A stretch of DNA of 64,000 nt, from assembly GCA_003956705.1 (NCBI GenBank), contig QZCP01000050.1:1-64000 (forward strand). The letters are read 5' to 3'. The position numbers were made by a program, and so were the translations under genes. Each line of letters opens with the position of its first letter. The first letter of the stretch is position 1. The stretch is from Brevipalpus yothersi. Lineage: Eukaryota > Arthropoda > Arachnida > Trombidiformes > Tenuipalpidae. Positions 35,713-49,320 of this stretch are shown here, piece by piece. The notes beneath the pieces were generated by a model. The model ran no database searches, was not told the DNA's origin, and saw only the letters and a program-made list of their open reading frames with translations.

Positions 35713-38700
35713 GCATTCCAGTTGTACATAAATAGAAAGAGTGTTGTGGATGCTCATGTTTTCTTAGGCTCAATCTACATGAACAAGAACTCTAAATGAT
35801 CATTGATGATTCGATGGGCCATCGTTGAGAATTTCTAATAAGATGTCCAGATTCATAGCCTCACACAAGGTGTGCTTTTATCCACATTGGAGACATGGAA
35901 GAGTTGAAAGGATGCATCCAGGCTGGAGAGTAACTTTTCCATAGCTCCTCCCACCACTCCGATAATAATCGGTGATTATTGTAAGAGGCTTATTCATTAA
36001 TTTGATCCATCATCACTTTTAATTATGCAGCCAATCGGCTAATTTGCATTCACATTATCTGTGCTGCTTTGTACACTCGCCAAGCATCTTCATTGATGAT
36101 CACTAAGAGCTTGGAAACCTCGTTTGCAAGCTTGATGCAGTAATCAATTACTCTTCTCGCTCTACAAGCAAAACCATTAGAGTTACAATCACCAGTCTAT
36201 TCATTTTCTTAGTTTGTGCCCGCTCATCTTGACTTTTTCCAACCCATCCTATGGCCAACTGAATGAGCTCTTACTTGCTCTGATTTACTTTCGAGAGGTG
36301 CTTTATCTGATAATAGGGAATAAATTACGGTGACGGGTTGGTGGAAGGTTGCCTATTCACGAACAAATTGGCAATGTGGTGAGTTAAGCGTGAAAAAGCA
36401 CAAGATCGAGATCGAATTGGAAGTAGAAGTGGAAAAGTAAGTTGATAAGAAAATCATTGTGGAGAAAATATGGATTCGCTTTTTCGCACTTGGCAGTGTA
36501 TCTTGTCTCAATGACTATGGATAGAGAAAATGCCCAAGATGAGATAATTCAAGTGAGAAATGTTCTCGCTCCACACACACAAACATCATGCTTTACCAAC
36601 TGATGAACAATTTGTTTGACACTCGCAAAGTAGAGATCAAGATGGGAAGGTTCCAAGCTCGAACTTTGATCTCTTTTCTCTCTTTCTTACAATGTCTATG
36701 AAATGATGTTGGATGGAGTGGAAGTGGAAGTGGAAGGAAGAAAAACACTCTTTGATAAACCTCACATTCAGAATGCATCTTATCAGGACTAGATTCATCA
36801 AGCTAAGGCCACGATCATCATCATTCTGATGAATCTTTGGTTGATAGTTGCTGGCCAGTTTTCTGTATGAATGATCCTGGCAACTCATCTCATGTAACAG
36901 GTAAAGTCAGAAGGGAATGAGTAAATAAATTATTCATCATTTACAGCTGAGAGTCAAGCCAAATACTCGTGTATATTTTGTATTTACACGAGTGTGACCA
37001 AATAGAGGAAGTAACCATCAAATTATCCAATCCATGGACATGTCACACTGCCAGGTCAATGATTTGGACACCATCACATGGACATTGACAAGGACTCTGA
37101 GATATTCTTCACATGATCAATCAGCTTCATTTGAGACCTTTTACAAGCTGTTTTTAGAATCTTTCATGCTCAGTATGAGCTCTGAGTTTGTCGCAAACCA
37201 ATATAAAGCTTCTCTATGAATACTTTCTAGCCATGGAATTTGAGAATATTGAATGAATATTTGCTCTCATAGACCTTACCAAGTAGAAATATCGTCTAAA
37301 GAGGGTCACTCGAAAAGAAGATGCCTCAAATTCATCATCAATCAATCTTTTGAGTGGTAAAAGCGCTCAAAGGCCATAGCGTGTATTGAACTCATGATAA
37401 TCCAAAAGCCCCTATTCTTCGACTCTTGAATTCACTTTTGATGATGTGATTTGATTGGAATCTCTGAATACTGTTTGATCAAATTGAAGCGAATTGTCCA
37501 CTATAAAAGTGTATTCGAACACAATTTCTGATTTGTTGCAGCAAATCTTTTTCAAATCGAGCAAAATGATATCGAACAAGAGTTTGGGGCTTTTAAACAG
37601 GCTTTAAATCGAATTCAAACTCTTCAAAGTGATAGAGTTCTAGTAGAAGTATCAAATTGCTGGTTTCTCTAAGCTTCTCTCTCTCTCTCTCTCATCGTAT
37701 TTTAAAGTGAATGAGAAAAGGACATACAACAACAACATCAACAACACAAGAGACTTGAAAAAGGGAACAATGAGCTGAGAAAGTGTGAGGAGGATGAAGA
37801 GGAGGTAAGTTCGAGTATCGATTAATCTTCTTGAATCTGTTGAGATTTGAGACTGTCAAAGAAAATTTGGTACTTTTCTGAGTAAACGGCTGGCAATAAA
37901 TTTGCGCCAATCCGATTCGGACGTGTGTTATTTATGGTGATGCAATGGAAATGGTCGTATGTAAGCTTGTTTAATACTTTTCGGAACAAATAAAGGCGCC
38001 AAAGGAATAGGTGATAATAGGACAAATCAACGAGCTTGCCTGTTAGAATCAGTGAAATTCACTTGGATAGCTTGCTTGTTCATCAGTCTTAACGAAAAAT
38101 GCTCTCACTTTTCTTCAAAAAGGCAACTTTCTCTTGGCTCCAATGTTCATCAGTCTAGTAGATGAAGATCATTCGAGAACTCTCCATCGAATTTTCATGG
38201 TTCCTTGAGCGATCCTTGATTCTAATCAAACCATTGACTCATCCATAGATTGGTACATTTGTAAGTGATTGTTTAATCTCCTACTGATCTCTCTGTTCAC
38301 GGAAAAATTCCTTCTTTCTACCCAATCTCGACTAGGATTTCGAACATTATCGAGAACATCTCAGCCTTCAGGATATAGTTCTATCTTCAAGCCCTTTGTA
38401 GTTAGTTTTAATTTCTGAGAAGCTAAAATGCAGATCGTATTAGGAGAGAATTCTGAGAATATTTGAAGAAAAAAGTAAACTTCTAGTCGGCATTAATTGA
38501 AAGGTATTGACATACTCAACTGTTCAGTTATTCGAGAGGTTTCGAGTTTCTTTTTTCGTTATTATCCAAATTGCTTAAATGATTGAAAGCCTTTAAATCA
38601 TAACTTGATTAGATTCTATGTTTTGTACCTTTTGAACAGATTATATCAATACTCGACATCCAAAATTGAGTGAGAAAGGCATCAACTAGAGTGAGCATGT

Positions 38701-39569
38701 CTCTCCTTATACTTACAGAGAGTTTTCCTTTTCCTATATTCTCATCGATCTTGATTGTTTCGGCGTTCAGTTTATTCACTTCAGGAAAGAAGATCTGATG
38801 AGTTAAGGAAGCAAATGTTGAAGAGATGAGAATCAAGAATAGCTATTATATAATTGGTGGGAAGATAGAGAAAATAGCAAAAGTTTATGATAATCACGAG
38901 AGCTATTAGAGCTATTTTCGAGTATGGCATCTCGAATGAAAGTTTGGTGAAAAATAATTCAGATGAATACGATGATTGTCTTTATCGATGGCAATTGATG
39001 TGCCTGAAGAGATGACCGTTAAATGAGAGTAGAAAGTGATATTTCTGCCCATTTAGACCTCAAACAGATCCACTCCCAGCTCATTGTTGTGAATAGCTGA
39101 ATGAAGATATTAGACAAGATGTATGCTTATGAACTTCATCCATGCAGTCTCTCGAGAAAAGTAATAGTCATAATAGTTACTCCTCTATTGGAGGAAAAAA
39201 TCATCACCTCAATGAGTTTGAGAGTCCTTATCTGTTATTTGATTGTACAATGAGCTTATGAGAATAGAAAGAATCTCTCTAGTAAATTAAGAGAATCGAC
39301 AATAAGCCGAGAGAGAAGGAATTTCGCTTCAATTTTTTCCCATTCAATAATGAACTATCTATTTTTTCATTTAGATGATTCCAATAACAGATAAAAAGGA
39401 GATAGAAAAGGCTTCAGGCAAGCATAGCATCATAATTTGATCTGTCACCTAACACAGTCTTGGCCAAAAGAAGATGATAGGCACATCCAAAGAGAACGCT
39501 GCTCATGGAATAAACGTATATTCTTATTTTCATGAGCAATATAGATGTGGTTCTATCCAACATCTCAGA

Positions 39570-39573
<4 letters not shown>

Positions 39574-39620
<47 letters not shown>
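39574..39620. repeat. (CT)n microsatellite
   Basis: This is a CT run of about 47 bp. Confidence 0.95.
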
Positions 39621-39621
<1 letters not shown>

Positions 39622-41848
39622 AGATGCCTAGGAGATCATGTTCTCCTCTGGTTTGTCTCTCTTGCATCTTGATGCTTTCAATTTCCTCGCTTCATTAGAA
39701 GTTGGCTGCTACTGTTCTCATTTCTAAAGTGGAGGTAAAAAGAGAAGAAGAGTGTATGAAAGTAGAAAAAGTGAGAGAGATAGTGAATTGGAAGGAAGCT
39801 TCGGATAATCCCCAGAAGGAGCGAGAGCAAATCAACCGTTCCATTAGAGAGTAAATTCAAAGAAAACGAAGTTCCAATCAATTCTTAACTTACATGTCCT
39901 CTCTAACTCAATTTAGCTGCTTGCTCACAACAACAGTTTGAAATCCATTCCCTATGGATCACGTCGTCTGTGATTGCAGGCAGTCAGTTACTCAGGTTGA
40001 CAGCCTGGTTGTGCAATGAAAAAAGGTTGAAAGAGAGCTCATCCATTTTGTAGTGAACTTCTATCTTTTTTGGAAAACATTATTGTTTCTAAATCATGGC
40101 AAAAGATAGAATGTTGAGAGAAAATAGAGGAAGAGAGAGAGAGAGAGAGAAAGAGCTCTTTGCCAAGCCTTTTTTACTGAACTGAATTTGATCACAATCG
40201 ACGCACAAGAGAATCGATGCGATCCAATAGATGAAATTAGAAAAGAGTTCTATCAAGGGTGATGCTTTGAGTCTTGCTTAGAGACTCTTCGATCAATTTG
40301 ATTCCAAGATAATAGATAAAATATCAATGTCATCTATTCAAGTGCATGACAAACACCTCTTTTCCTTGAGAGAAAAAGAGAAAGAGAGGAAGAGAGAAGA
40401 GTTTCTTGATTTTTTGAAAATTTCTCAAAGAAAGCTATGGGTTCTCTCGGGAATCATGAGATGAAAACAATCTCAATGAAAACCGTATCATTATTCTGAA
40501 TTTCCAACCAAAAACAGATAAGGAAACTCGCAATCACTTCAGTTCATCTGAGGAAAAAAGGCAATTATCCCGATTCTAATTTACTCACTTTGTAAAGCTT
40601 TTATATGATCGAGGTTAGCAAAGACTCATAGGACAGGATAATTTCAAATACCTAGTTTTGAGAGCATGAAGTTTGGGGAGATGAAAGATCATAGAATCAG
40701 AGAAATTGTATCATAACAGGATGAGGAACTGATTGTTTCACGGAAGCGAAGAAAATAGTGCACAAGAGAGGTTTTGATGGGGAAGCTCATGACGACTCAA
40801 CAAGCTGAAGAATAATCTTCATCGTAATTTGATGATGAATAATATATAGATTGAGTACAAACGTTCCACTGGAGCTGCTAATGGGATTAAACCATTAGAA
40901 TCTATGGAAAGGAGTGTCTAGTGTTTAGAGTAGTTTTCCAGCTCGACTAACTCTGCCATACAGTTCATCATTCTTCTTTCTGATACACCAGTTGTCTTCA
41001 TCACGTGGTGAGAATCAAGAAAATCTGATTGGCTAATTAGAATGAATGTTTGCAGTCAAAATGGTTTCATTGTTTTCAGGGAATCGAGTTGTGAAAGTGA
41101 GAAAATGAGGGAATCAAATTTACCCAATCGAGATGCCATAACTCATTTTAACAAGACCACTCATCTGCCATGATTCCTGTTCACTATAAAAGCTTGTAGA
41201 ATAGAAAAAACCTTTTGCATTTTGTATGCCAGCCTCAGGGCGTAGTATGCTTGTCGTTTTGGAGGAAAAAATCGTAAATCTACTAGAAAAGTGATGATGA
41301 TAAAGATAGCTCACAGTTGATAAGGGAAGATGATTGATCGAGTGTGAAATGATTAATCTCTGGCGACACATAAAGCGTGCATGCAGATGAGAGAACAATG
41401 TAGTGAATTATGGCTCGTGGAGAACTTCGCTCATCCTGATCCCGCCCTCGATCAGCGAATGATTTTCCTAGAGATACCATTCATCATCATCAATTAATTC
41501 CATACTTCAATCGATTTAGATTATGCTTTTACACCGGTTAAATTATCACAATATATCCTTGATTGCTCAATGCATCTCCACCATATGCCTAACAGTTTTT
41601 AGGCTGATCTTTTTGATTATATCGATTCCACCAACAAATTCATGGCCAAAAAGCAAGCAAAAAATACTCAAGCCAACAACTCTTGATCCAGAAGAGGCTG
41701 AAGGGTTGTCACTTCTTAGGTCTATATTCAAGAGATAGAGAAAGCGAACAGCTCATGATCTAGCTGTCATTTTGATTCAGTCACTTGGGATTCACTATGG
41801 AAAGATGAGGATCGTGACTCGATGATCCTTCGTTTTCATCACAAAAAC

Positions 41849-41860
41849 CTCTCTCTCTCT

Positions 41861-41914
<54 letters not shown>

Positions 41915-41934
41915 CTCTCTCTCTCTCTCTCTTT
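41849..41934. repeat. Palindromic (CT)n-(GA)n-(CT)n microsatellite
   Basis: A CT run (41849-41862) switches to a GA run of about 50 bp (41863-41912), then back to CT (41913-41931). Each CT arm is complementary to the central GA block, so the locus can form alternative hairpins or cruciforms. Confidence 0.9.
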
Positions 41935-42260
41935 CTCCAAAAAAGTCTTTCCATCCTTGTGATGGTTGTACTCGAATTATACTATAATAGCTCCATCAAG
42001 TTAGAGTATAAGTCAAAATGAGTCGAATAATCATTTCCCAACTGCCTATTTGAGGAAAATTGGTTTTTCAGAATCAAATGAAAATTAAGAATGAAGTGAA
42101 TCTTGATTATCGCAGCGTTGAATCAAATGATTGATGAGAATTGAAAAAAATTCATAAAAGCAATGTTCTCTCCTCCCATTCATTGAGTTCGAAGCTCATC
42201 GAACGATCAAAGGTGGAGGGCTCGAGACTGGCAAGTAATTTGGCTAACAAGAAAGATAAA

Positions 42261-42269
42261 GAGAGAGAG

Positions 42270-42314
<45 letters not shown>
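42261..42314. repeat. (GA)n microsatellite with one GC interruption
   Basis: This is a GA run of about 54 bp, roughly 800 bp beyond the HMX stop codon. Confidence 0.92.
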
Positions 42315-42317
<3 letters not shown>

Positions 42318-43114
42318 GCGAAGCATGTGGTTAAAAATTCAGGAGCTCATCTCCATGCAGAGCTCAGCCTACCTGATCCAGCCCCAATCTGCATATGCGA
42401 AGGAGGCTCATGCATTTGATCCACCCAATGATTTGGCCAACTCAACAAGCTCACATCACGAAGATGCACAACGACTCAATATTCACGAGTAAAGATTAAA
42501 AGCAAATCGCATCTTCCATAACCATAATTGCTCGCTTCCATCAATATTGTATGGCCACCTCATCACTAGTCGAGCTTGCTCTGCTAAACGCTCGAATTGC
42601 AGCCTCTCAACCTGAATGGGACTTCGCTTTACTATTCAAAGCCGCTTAATGACAACATTCCTCATCAATGGGCCCCATTTTACTCTTTTCAGCTTCTTTA
42701 GCTCATCCCTTTCCTTTTCTTTCTCTCTTTTCTTCCTCCCTCTTCCCATCGATTGCAAAAATTATCAAGAAACAAAAGTGAAACCATTTCTGGATTGACC
42801 TCATTACGGCCTTGATCTGTATTAAGATAACAATATTTTGGATGGCCTGATGGAAGCCAACAAAAGACAATCAATTAGTGAAATATGAATGATTCTAGTT
42901 CTCAGCTCCTCTCCTACCATTCGGTTCTATACATATACATACTTTAGACATGATTTTTTGATAATTAGTGAAACAAACATGTATATTCACCGAATGAAGG
43001 ATGATATCTAGGAGAAAACGGAGACTTTTTCCACAGGTATGCGGCCAGCTCTGATCCATGAGAATAATCTCTGTGTGCCAAGAGAATATTGAAGTACATA
43101 CAATTAGGATGCTT

Positions 43115-45404
43115 TCAAGTGGGCATAGTAGTATCAGACATGTGGGCTGGAGGTGCACGTGCGAAAGCTTGTGAGTTATGCAATAATGCAGAGGCATTGT
43201 TACCAGCGTACTGAGAATTTTGAAACAGAGAACCAGCATGATTGGTGTAGGAGTTATTATGTGAGAAGAAGTGGCCTCCAAGAATAGGAACTTGGCATCT
43301 CATGACCGCTGCTTGTATATTCTGAGACTCAAGTTCAGCTGCATATTGTCGCTTCCATTTGTTCCTCCGATTTTGGAACCAAATTTTCACTTGAGTCTCA
43401 GTCAAATGTAGTGCAGCCGCCAAACTTGCCCGATCAGAGCTGGACAGATAGCGTTTGGCCTCAAACGTTGTCTCCAACTGGAATACTTGACTCCTAGTGA
43501 ACACGGTGCGAGTCTTTTTCTTGCGTCGATTTTGATTGCCATTCATATTGCCACCGGGCTCCTCTTTCAGTTTGCCTGGATTCGCATCACTCTCACTGCC
43601 GGACAGGCCATCTGATGAGACCCCATCCTCCAGGTCGATGTCCACTGTGCTATTCTCTCCACCACTTTCACCCTCCGTTTTTATGGTGGCCACATTGCTT
43701 TCCTCACTTTCGCCCTGTCGAACACAACCACTCTCCAGCTTTGGGACACTTCGACATGGATGGGTGGGATGAGCTGAGCTGAGTGGGGATGCTGAAGCAC
43801 CAGGCGAAGATGTTCGACTCTCTTGAGTGTTGGAATTGTTCTCATTGCATGCAGATCCTATGGAACCGCTGCTCTTAATTCTATCAGAGCCGTTTGGATG
43901 TGAGTTGCTCGAGATGCTGGGATGAGGATGAGTTAATAGCTGATGTGCATGAAGATGTGCTTCAGGTGAGGACAAACTTGAGGAAGGCGAGTGACCACTG
44001 GCAGTTTCTAGAGGAAAATGAAGCTCGGCACTAGATGATGCCCATGGATACCAAAGAGAAGAAGATTTCCGAGAGCCACTCAGCATTGCCGCTGCTGCAG
44101 CAGCGGCCGCAGGAAAGGCGACTTGAGGACTCACAGTGGCCGTGGTCCCGGTAACAGTCTTGGATAAAGCCAAAAGACCAGGAGGAATAGAAAACTGGGC
44201 TACATTTGGAAAAGAGGAGATACATAATTTTGAGCAAATCAACAAATCAAGCCGATAAAATACTGTTCTTGCTCCCGAACAAGATTTCCCAGAGTTTCAA
44301 AAAATCGCTAGACAGCTCTGAACTTGGAGAATACAGTAGATCTCGATTATGACTACTGTAGGATTGAGAGACCTATGGTATTTTCTCGAATTCTTATACT
44401 GCTCATTTGAGTAGGAGGCTATCTGATCAAATTCTTGATTGCATCTTTCCTTTGGACAATCCGATTACTTACTCTGTCAGATTGATGTGAATTTGGGAAA
44501 CATTTTGGCAAATATTCGATCAGAATAGAAACCAACCACTAAGCTAATAGAGCGAGGTGTTCTACTAGATGGCAAAGAGCTTCACTGTTTCAAGATAATC
44601 AGCTCTACTATCTTACAAAGTTTGTCTATTGAATAAATGAGTGAACCACTGAACTATTCATTATGCAATCAATGATTTTGCAAGCTTGTTCATTTTGAAG
44701 AATTAGAACCTAAAATCAATCATTTTCTGATCAGGATTGCTTGATAATTTCCAACATTAGGCATGAAATGATTTCAATTCCTAAGTCAGTGAAGTCCATT
44801 AGGGCTTTGAATGCCCAAAGTTGTATATAATTCATGATTAGAGTTTCATATTCATGATGACAAAGAAAAATTCCCCAATTCTTGTGAACAATCGAAAAAA
44901 ATTCTGATGCTTTTTGAATCTAGTTGTTTGATCAAGATAACTCTATTGATGAGAGTAAAAAAATATAAAATAATTACCTGGAAATGCTTGCTGTCTAGCC
45001 AGCAAATAGGGATAAACTTCCAGTGGTGAACGAAAATTATATCCTAAAGTTTGATATTGATGAAAATTGTCTCTTATATCGCTGGCACTTCTCAAGAGAT
45101 GAGCTGCTGGAGCAATAGTCACTGAAACGGAAGTGGGTGGCGATGGAGAGAGGGATGGAAGTGTTATCATGACTGGTTTCATTGGTGGAGATTGAACCGA
45201 ATCATTTAAGGTTCTAGTGATCACTTTACATTCTGTTCCACCAACTAAAGAATCAATGGAGAAGGAAAGTTTTGAAGAAACTTTTCGCTTCTCATCTCCA
45301 ACCACAGGTTGCTTAAGATCTGCTGCAGGCACTGGCGATACAGCATTAGAGGTGGAGATCGGAAGCATAGTGGCTGGAGAAATCATATTCACTGTGTCCA
45401 GCAT
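43115..45404 (-). CDS. Hmx: HMX-family (H6-like) homeobox transcription factor
   Basis: HMX/Nkx5 homeodomain proteins pattern neural and sensory tissue in animals. Two exons on the minus strand, 44978-45404 and 43115-44199, join in phase 1 to give 503 aa. Near residue 50 is FSIDSLVGG, an eh1-type Groucho-binding motif as found in NK-class proteins. A Ser/His/Pro-rich middle, an Ala run and acidic stretches precede the homeodomain (about 365-427), which starts KKKTRTVFTRSQVFQLE. Diagnostic HMX features are KRYLSSSDRASLAAALHLTE, the recognition helix VKIWFQNRRNKWKRQ, and the downstream AAELE plus VPILGGH (HMX SD motif). The C-terminus ends SDTTMPT. The gene sits between two large gene-free regions. 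Confidence 0.92.
44200..44977 (-). other. HMX intron
   Basis: This 778 bp GT-AG intron has donor CCAG|GTAATT and acceptor AAATGTAG|CCCAG on the minus strand. I see nothing else in it. Confidence 0.75.
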
Positions 45405-45652
45405 CCAGAATGGTCAGAGCAAGGAATTTTTTTTAATACTATATGTATGTGTATATATGTGTATATACAAGTGGGTACACAGCAATAAAATCGAAGGTAA
45501 GTAATTAGTTGAGGAAAAAACTTGGTCAAAATCTAAAAAGGACCATGTTGAATCACATAATTGTACTGATAAGTGGATAGGCTTGCCAACGAGTTGAGTA
45601 GTAGCGATCAGAGAACAAGCGAATGAGCAGCACAAGGATGGAGCAAGAAGGC

Positions 45653-45660
<8 letters not shown>

Positions 45661-45701
<41 letters not shown>
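45661..45701. repeat. (AG)n microsatellite
   Basis: This is an AG run of about 41 bp, some 260 bp upstream of the HMX start codon. Confidence 0.95.
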
Positions 45702-45705
<4 letters not shown>

Positions 45706-45999
45706 TTGATGGAGTGAAATTGACGAGATACTCTTGAGCCACTTCTTTCAATAGGGATCTACACTTCATGGCAACTTCTTGCACTTTGTTTGCCAAACAA
45801 ACCGTAACATGAACGCAATTCGAACACTTTATTGGTCGCAATCGTTCAGAAGGAGGAGTCTCATTTTGGCCCACTTTGAACACAGAGATCTTTTTTCCCT
45901 TTCTTACCCCGCTATTAAGCTCCTCCCTCGCTCTCCAACATCTACTTTTATTACTATGGATTCTTTCATTTAACCTGCATTCATTTTGGCTATCCAAAA

Positions 46000-46004
<5 letters not shown>

Positions 46005-46038
<34 letters not shown>
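46005..46038. repeat. (CT)n microsatellite
   Basis: This is a CT run of about 34 bp, some 600 bp upstream of the HMX start. It is complementary to the AG run at 45661-45701. Confidence 0.92.
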
Positions 46039-46049
<11 letters not shown>

Positions 46050-47775
46050 GATTGACCAATCCGCCCATCATAGCTACCTTTGGTACAGTGTTCATCATCT
46101 CTCCTCATCGTGTTGATCTACATCAAACGCTCATCTGGAAGAGAGGAAAAGTAATGGAATGAGAGGAGAGAAGCGCGGGAAAACGGTGATGGTGATCTTG
46201 GACTCGTGTCCGATGGAATGGAATAAATCAGCTACCTGAGAAGGACTCAGAATTGGAAGAGGGAGGGCTAGTAAGGCGATGATTATTTCGTTATATGTGT
46301 ACTCATGAGTTATACAACGGTCTAGAGCTTCAGTCGCTTGCTCACCGTTAATTTGGCAGAAATTTTACCCATAATACACATATACATTGTATATACATTG
46401 ATCTCCTAATGTTATTGATTAAAGATAGTAAAAACATCTAAATTACCTCAACTAATGGATTATACAATGAAATTTACACCTTTAATATTGTGAGTGCATG
46501 AATAAATATATGTATATTCCTAAAGAATAAACTTTAATCTTATCTCGACAAGCTCATCTGGTTGAATGACAAAAATTCTATTCCAAAAAGAACAGAGAGA
46601 AGGATAAGGTTTGTTCTCTTTTTCGCATGCCATTTTGGTAGTCAAAATTTGAGGACAGTTCAGAGATAAATTGTCTCTCTTTTTTCCGTTGAAGCCAATT
46701 TAAAGCTAGTTAGCGAGTTCACTCAGCTATTGACAAGCTTAAATGAAGCTGCAAGCTTATGGTTTTGTGCGTTTGAGTGTTTAGCGTTTGGAGAGCCTCT
46801 TCTCGTCAAGAGTTGGCAAACTGCACTAGATCATTCACGTTCGGGACACATGAATGAATAGGAATGAATAGGCGAGCGTTCAAACAGAATAAACTGGCCT
46901 GGCTCGTGGGCTGCCAATAGTATTCCGAGATTGAATGGGGAGATCGAAGTGAAGAAGAGATAGAGAATACACATTACCTCTGTTTCTAAAGTGAATGAAA
47001 CCATGTTGCCAACATAAAGTTATCTTGGGCTCAAATTTGCTCGATACTTTCCGATTGTCACAAAGCATCATATAATCCTCTTCAGATATATTCTGTTTCT
47101 TTTTTCCTGAAACAACCTATTTTCTACTTCACTGAAATCAAAAAAGAACAACAACCAAAAGAGCGTAAAAATCTCAGGAGAAATACACTTCGAGATTTTG
47201 ATTCTTTCTCACTTTCCAATTTCAACATCATCCGTACAGTCCCCACATATAGGTGGACTGTCTTTATCACAGATCCTCATCGATGATCAAGAGGAGATAT
47301 TCAATCATCAAAACCTTCTTCAGGGTCTCAAAATCTTTTATTCCTCTTGTCTGAGTCTGCCTGATCTTCGATTTGAACTTTCACTTCAAGTTCCATTCCG
47401 CCATGGATCCAGCTGACATTATCTTCGCTCGTTTTCTTACCAAAAAATATCTAAGCCATGAAAAAATGGAATACTTGTCTGAGACCATATTTGAGATCAA
47501 TCTGCTTGACTAATACTGACCCAAGTATCTAAAGATGAGATTATCTCTTCTCCTCCAGGATAGTTTCAAGATGGATTATGCAATCGGCTGCAGGTTTTTC
47601 GCTCGAATTTGGTCACTCTGAAAAGTTCTCATGTTTATGCTTGCACATTGACATGGAAAATATTGTTATTGAACTTTTTTTCTCTCTCTCTCTCTTTCTC
47701 TTTTTATTCCTTTCTTCTCAGTTGAAATGATAATATTCTTGGAAGCCACTCAAGAAGCGCTCAGGTGTGAAAAGT

Positions 47776-47801
47776 AAGAGAGAGAGAGAGAGAGAGAGAG
47801 A
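47776..47801. repeat. (AG)n microsatellite
   Basis: This is a short AG run of about 26 bp. Confidence 0.88.
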
Positions 47802-48822
47802 AGTCAAAGGGATGTCGTCACAAGCTATTCACTTGCCGTTAGCAAAGACTGTTTGCATAAAAATAATCAGTCGACAAATGAATCTGGTTTTACATAATGT
47901 CATCTTTTTGAAATTTGATGACATGAAAGGAGCGGGAAAAGCAAATATACACATATTCGCAGATAGGCAGTAAGGCAGAAAGGCAGTTTTCTTCATTTCC
48001 ATTTTGACTAGTCAAATTTGTTCAGCCCCATCATCGAGTGCATGAATAAGGAAGTCAAATCCATTTCAGAGGAATTTAGCGGAAAAATCCATTTAAACTG
48101 ATGAAACGAATAAAGAGAGAAAAAAGTGTATATGTGAGAAGAGAGAAGAGAGTATTAAGTAGCTGAAAACTAATCGATGTGAATTATTCTTAATACTTGT
48201 AGAATGACATTCAAATTTATTTTATGCACCAAAATATGTTTCTCTCAAAAGAGTTTGAGAGAGCTTGTGGAGCCAAAATTGTGATAAGAAAGGCAAAATT
48301 GTCGAGAGAGTAGGTGGAGGAAAAGCATTTTTCTTATATTCTCTTTCTTTCTCTTCTTTTGCTTGTATAAAAGTATAGGCAAATGGAATGGAAGATGTCA
48401 AAGTCATAGTAATCGAGAAAAATAAGCTAAAGTACGATATCAATGGCAAAGAGGCTTTTGCTGTCATTGTTTGTCATTACGAAACAAGATGTTTGCGGAA
48501 AGTAACAACTTCTTCCCTGACAAATGGATACCAGATCGGATCAACTGTGGAATACTCTTCACACCAACTTCTCTCACTTTGCCATCTTCTTATTTGAGCA
48601 AGCCTCTTTCCACCAGATCCACATTTTCATCTATTTTTTTCCAACATCCTCTTCGCCCGGTCTCCAGCGACACTTAGAGAGGTGAAAAATGAACCTTTCT
48701 TCTGCCAGCCACACTTTCGTGTTCGGATCTGATTCTCACATGATAACACCATGCTATCTCCATCAAGTATATATTCGATTCAATGCACCATCGCTCATTC
48801 CACACTCTTTTACACGGATAAC

Positions 48823-48873
<51 letters not shown>
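48823..48873. repeat. Compound (CT)n(CA)n microsatellite
   Basis: A CT run of about 22 bp passes directly into a CA run of about 28 bp, followed by CTTTTGAGC. A similar compound array with the same tail lies at 50499-50565. Confidence 0.93.
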
Positions 48874-48875
<2 letters not shown>

Positions 48876-49087
48876 TTGAGCAAATAAGAACGTTACCATA
48901 TAGATATCGAATATCTGGTCAGAATTGAGCTTGAAATTGTTCGACTTGTTGTGCGATGCTTGAGTTGAGCTCAACTTATTTCTCTTTCTCTGTGTGATCA
49001 ACGAGTCAACAGCTCCAGTCTCACAAGCCCTCAGGCTTTTCGGATCCATAGGTGAGATCACCATTGATCAGTTCTCACCATAGGCGT

Positions 49088-49094
<7 letters not shown>

Positions 49095-49131
<37 letters not shown>
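49095..49131. repeat. (AG)n microsatellite
   Basis: This is an AG run of about 37 bp, some 190 bp before duplicated copy 2. Confidence 0.93.
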
Positions 49132-49133
<2 letters not shown>

Positions 49134-49320
49134 ACGAAGATCATACAAATATAGAACCAACTGAGAGCAAACGGGGCGAGTAGCTTTTTTCGTGAATGGT
49201 TCCTCTCTATTTTGCCGAAATAGTCGTGGTCACTTGTAAACATGATGACAAGAGAGCCGATTGAGCGAAACTTACACGCTTCACAGAGCTGCAAATAAGT
49301 TGACCAAACATTTGGTTACG

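Larger units (their letters stand above)
32403..43114. other. 10.7 kb gene-free region between PRDM8-like gene and HMX
   Basis: I find no convincing gene on either strand. The open frames are short or made of simple repeats. The block 33900-34450 is slightly GC-richer and has a 147-codon open frame on the minus strand, but no recognisable protein. GA/CT microsatellites are frequent. Lying upstream of one transcription-factor gene and downstream of another, the region is a candidate for cis-regulatory elements. That is inference, because conservation cannot be tested here. Confidence 0.5.

Noticed and set aside
42141..42419. 92-codon frame running through a GA repeat
   Set aside because: Most of it is translated microsatellite (Arg-Glu repeats), which carries no stops in any frame. 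It is not evidence of coding.
45608..45997. 129-codon minus-strand frame upstream of HMX
   Set aside because: It is sustained by the (AG)n run, read as Leu-Ser repeats. No conserved residues.
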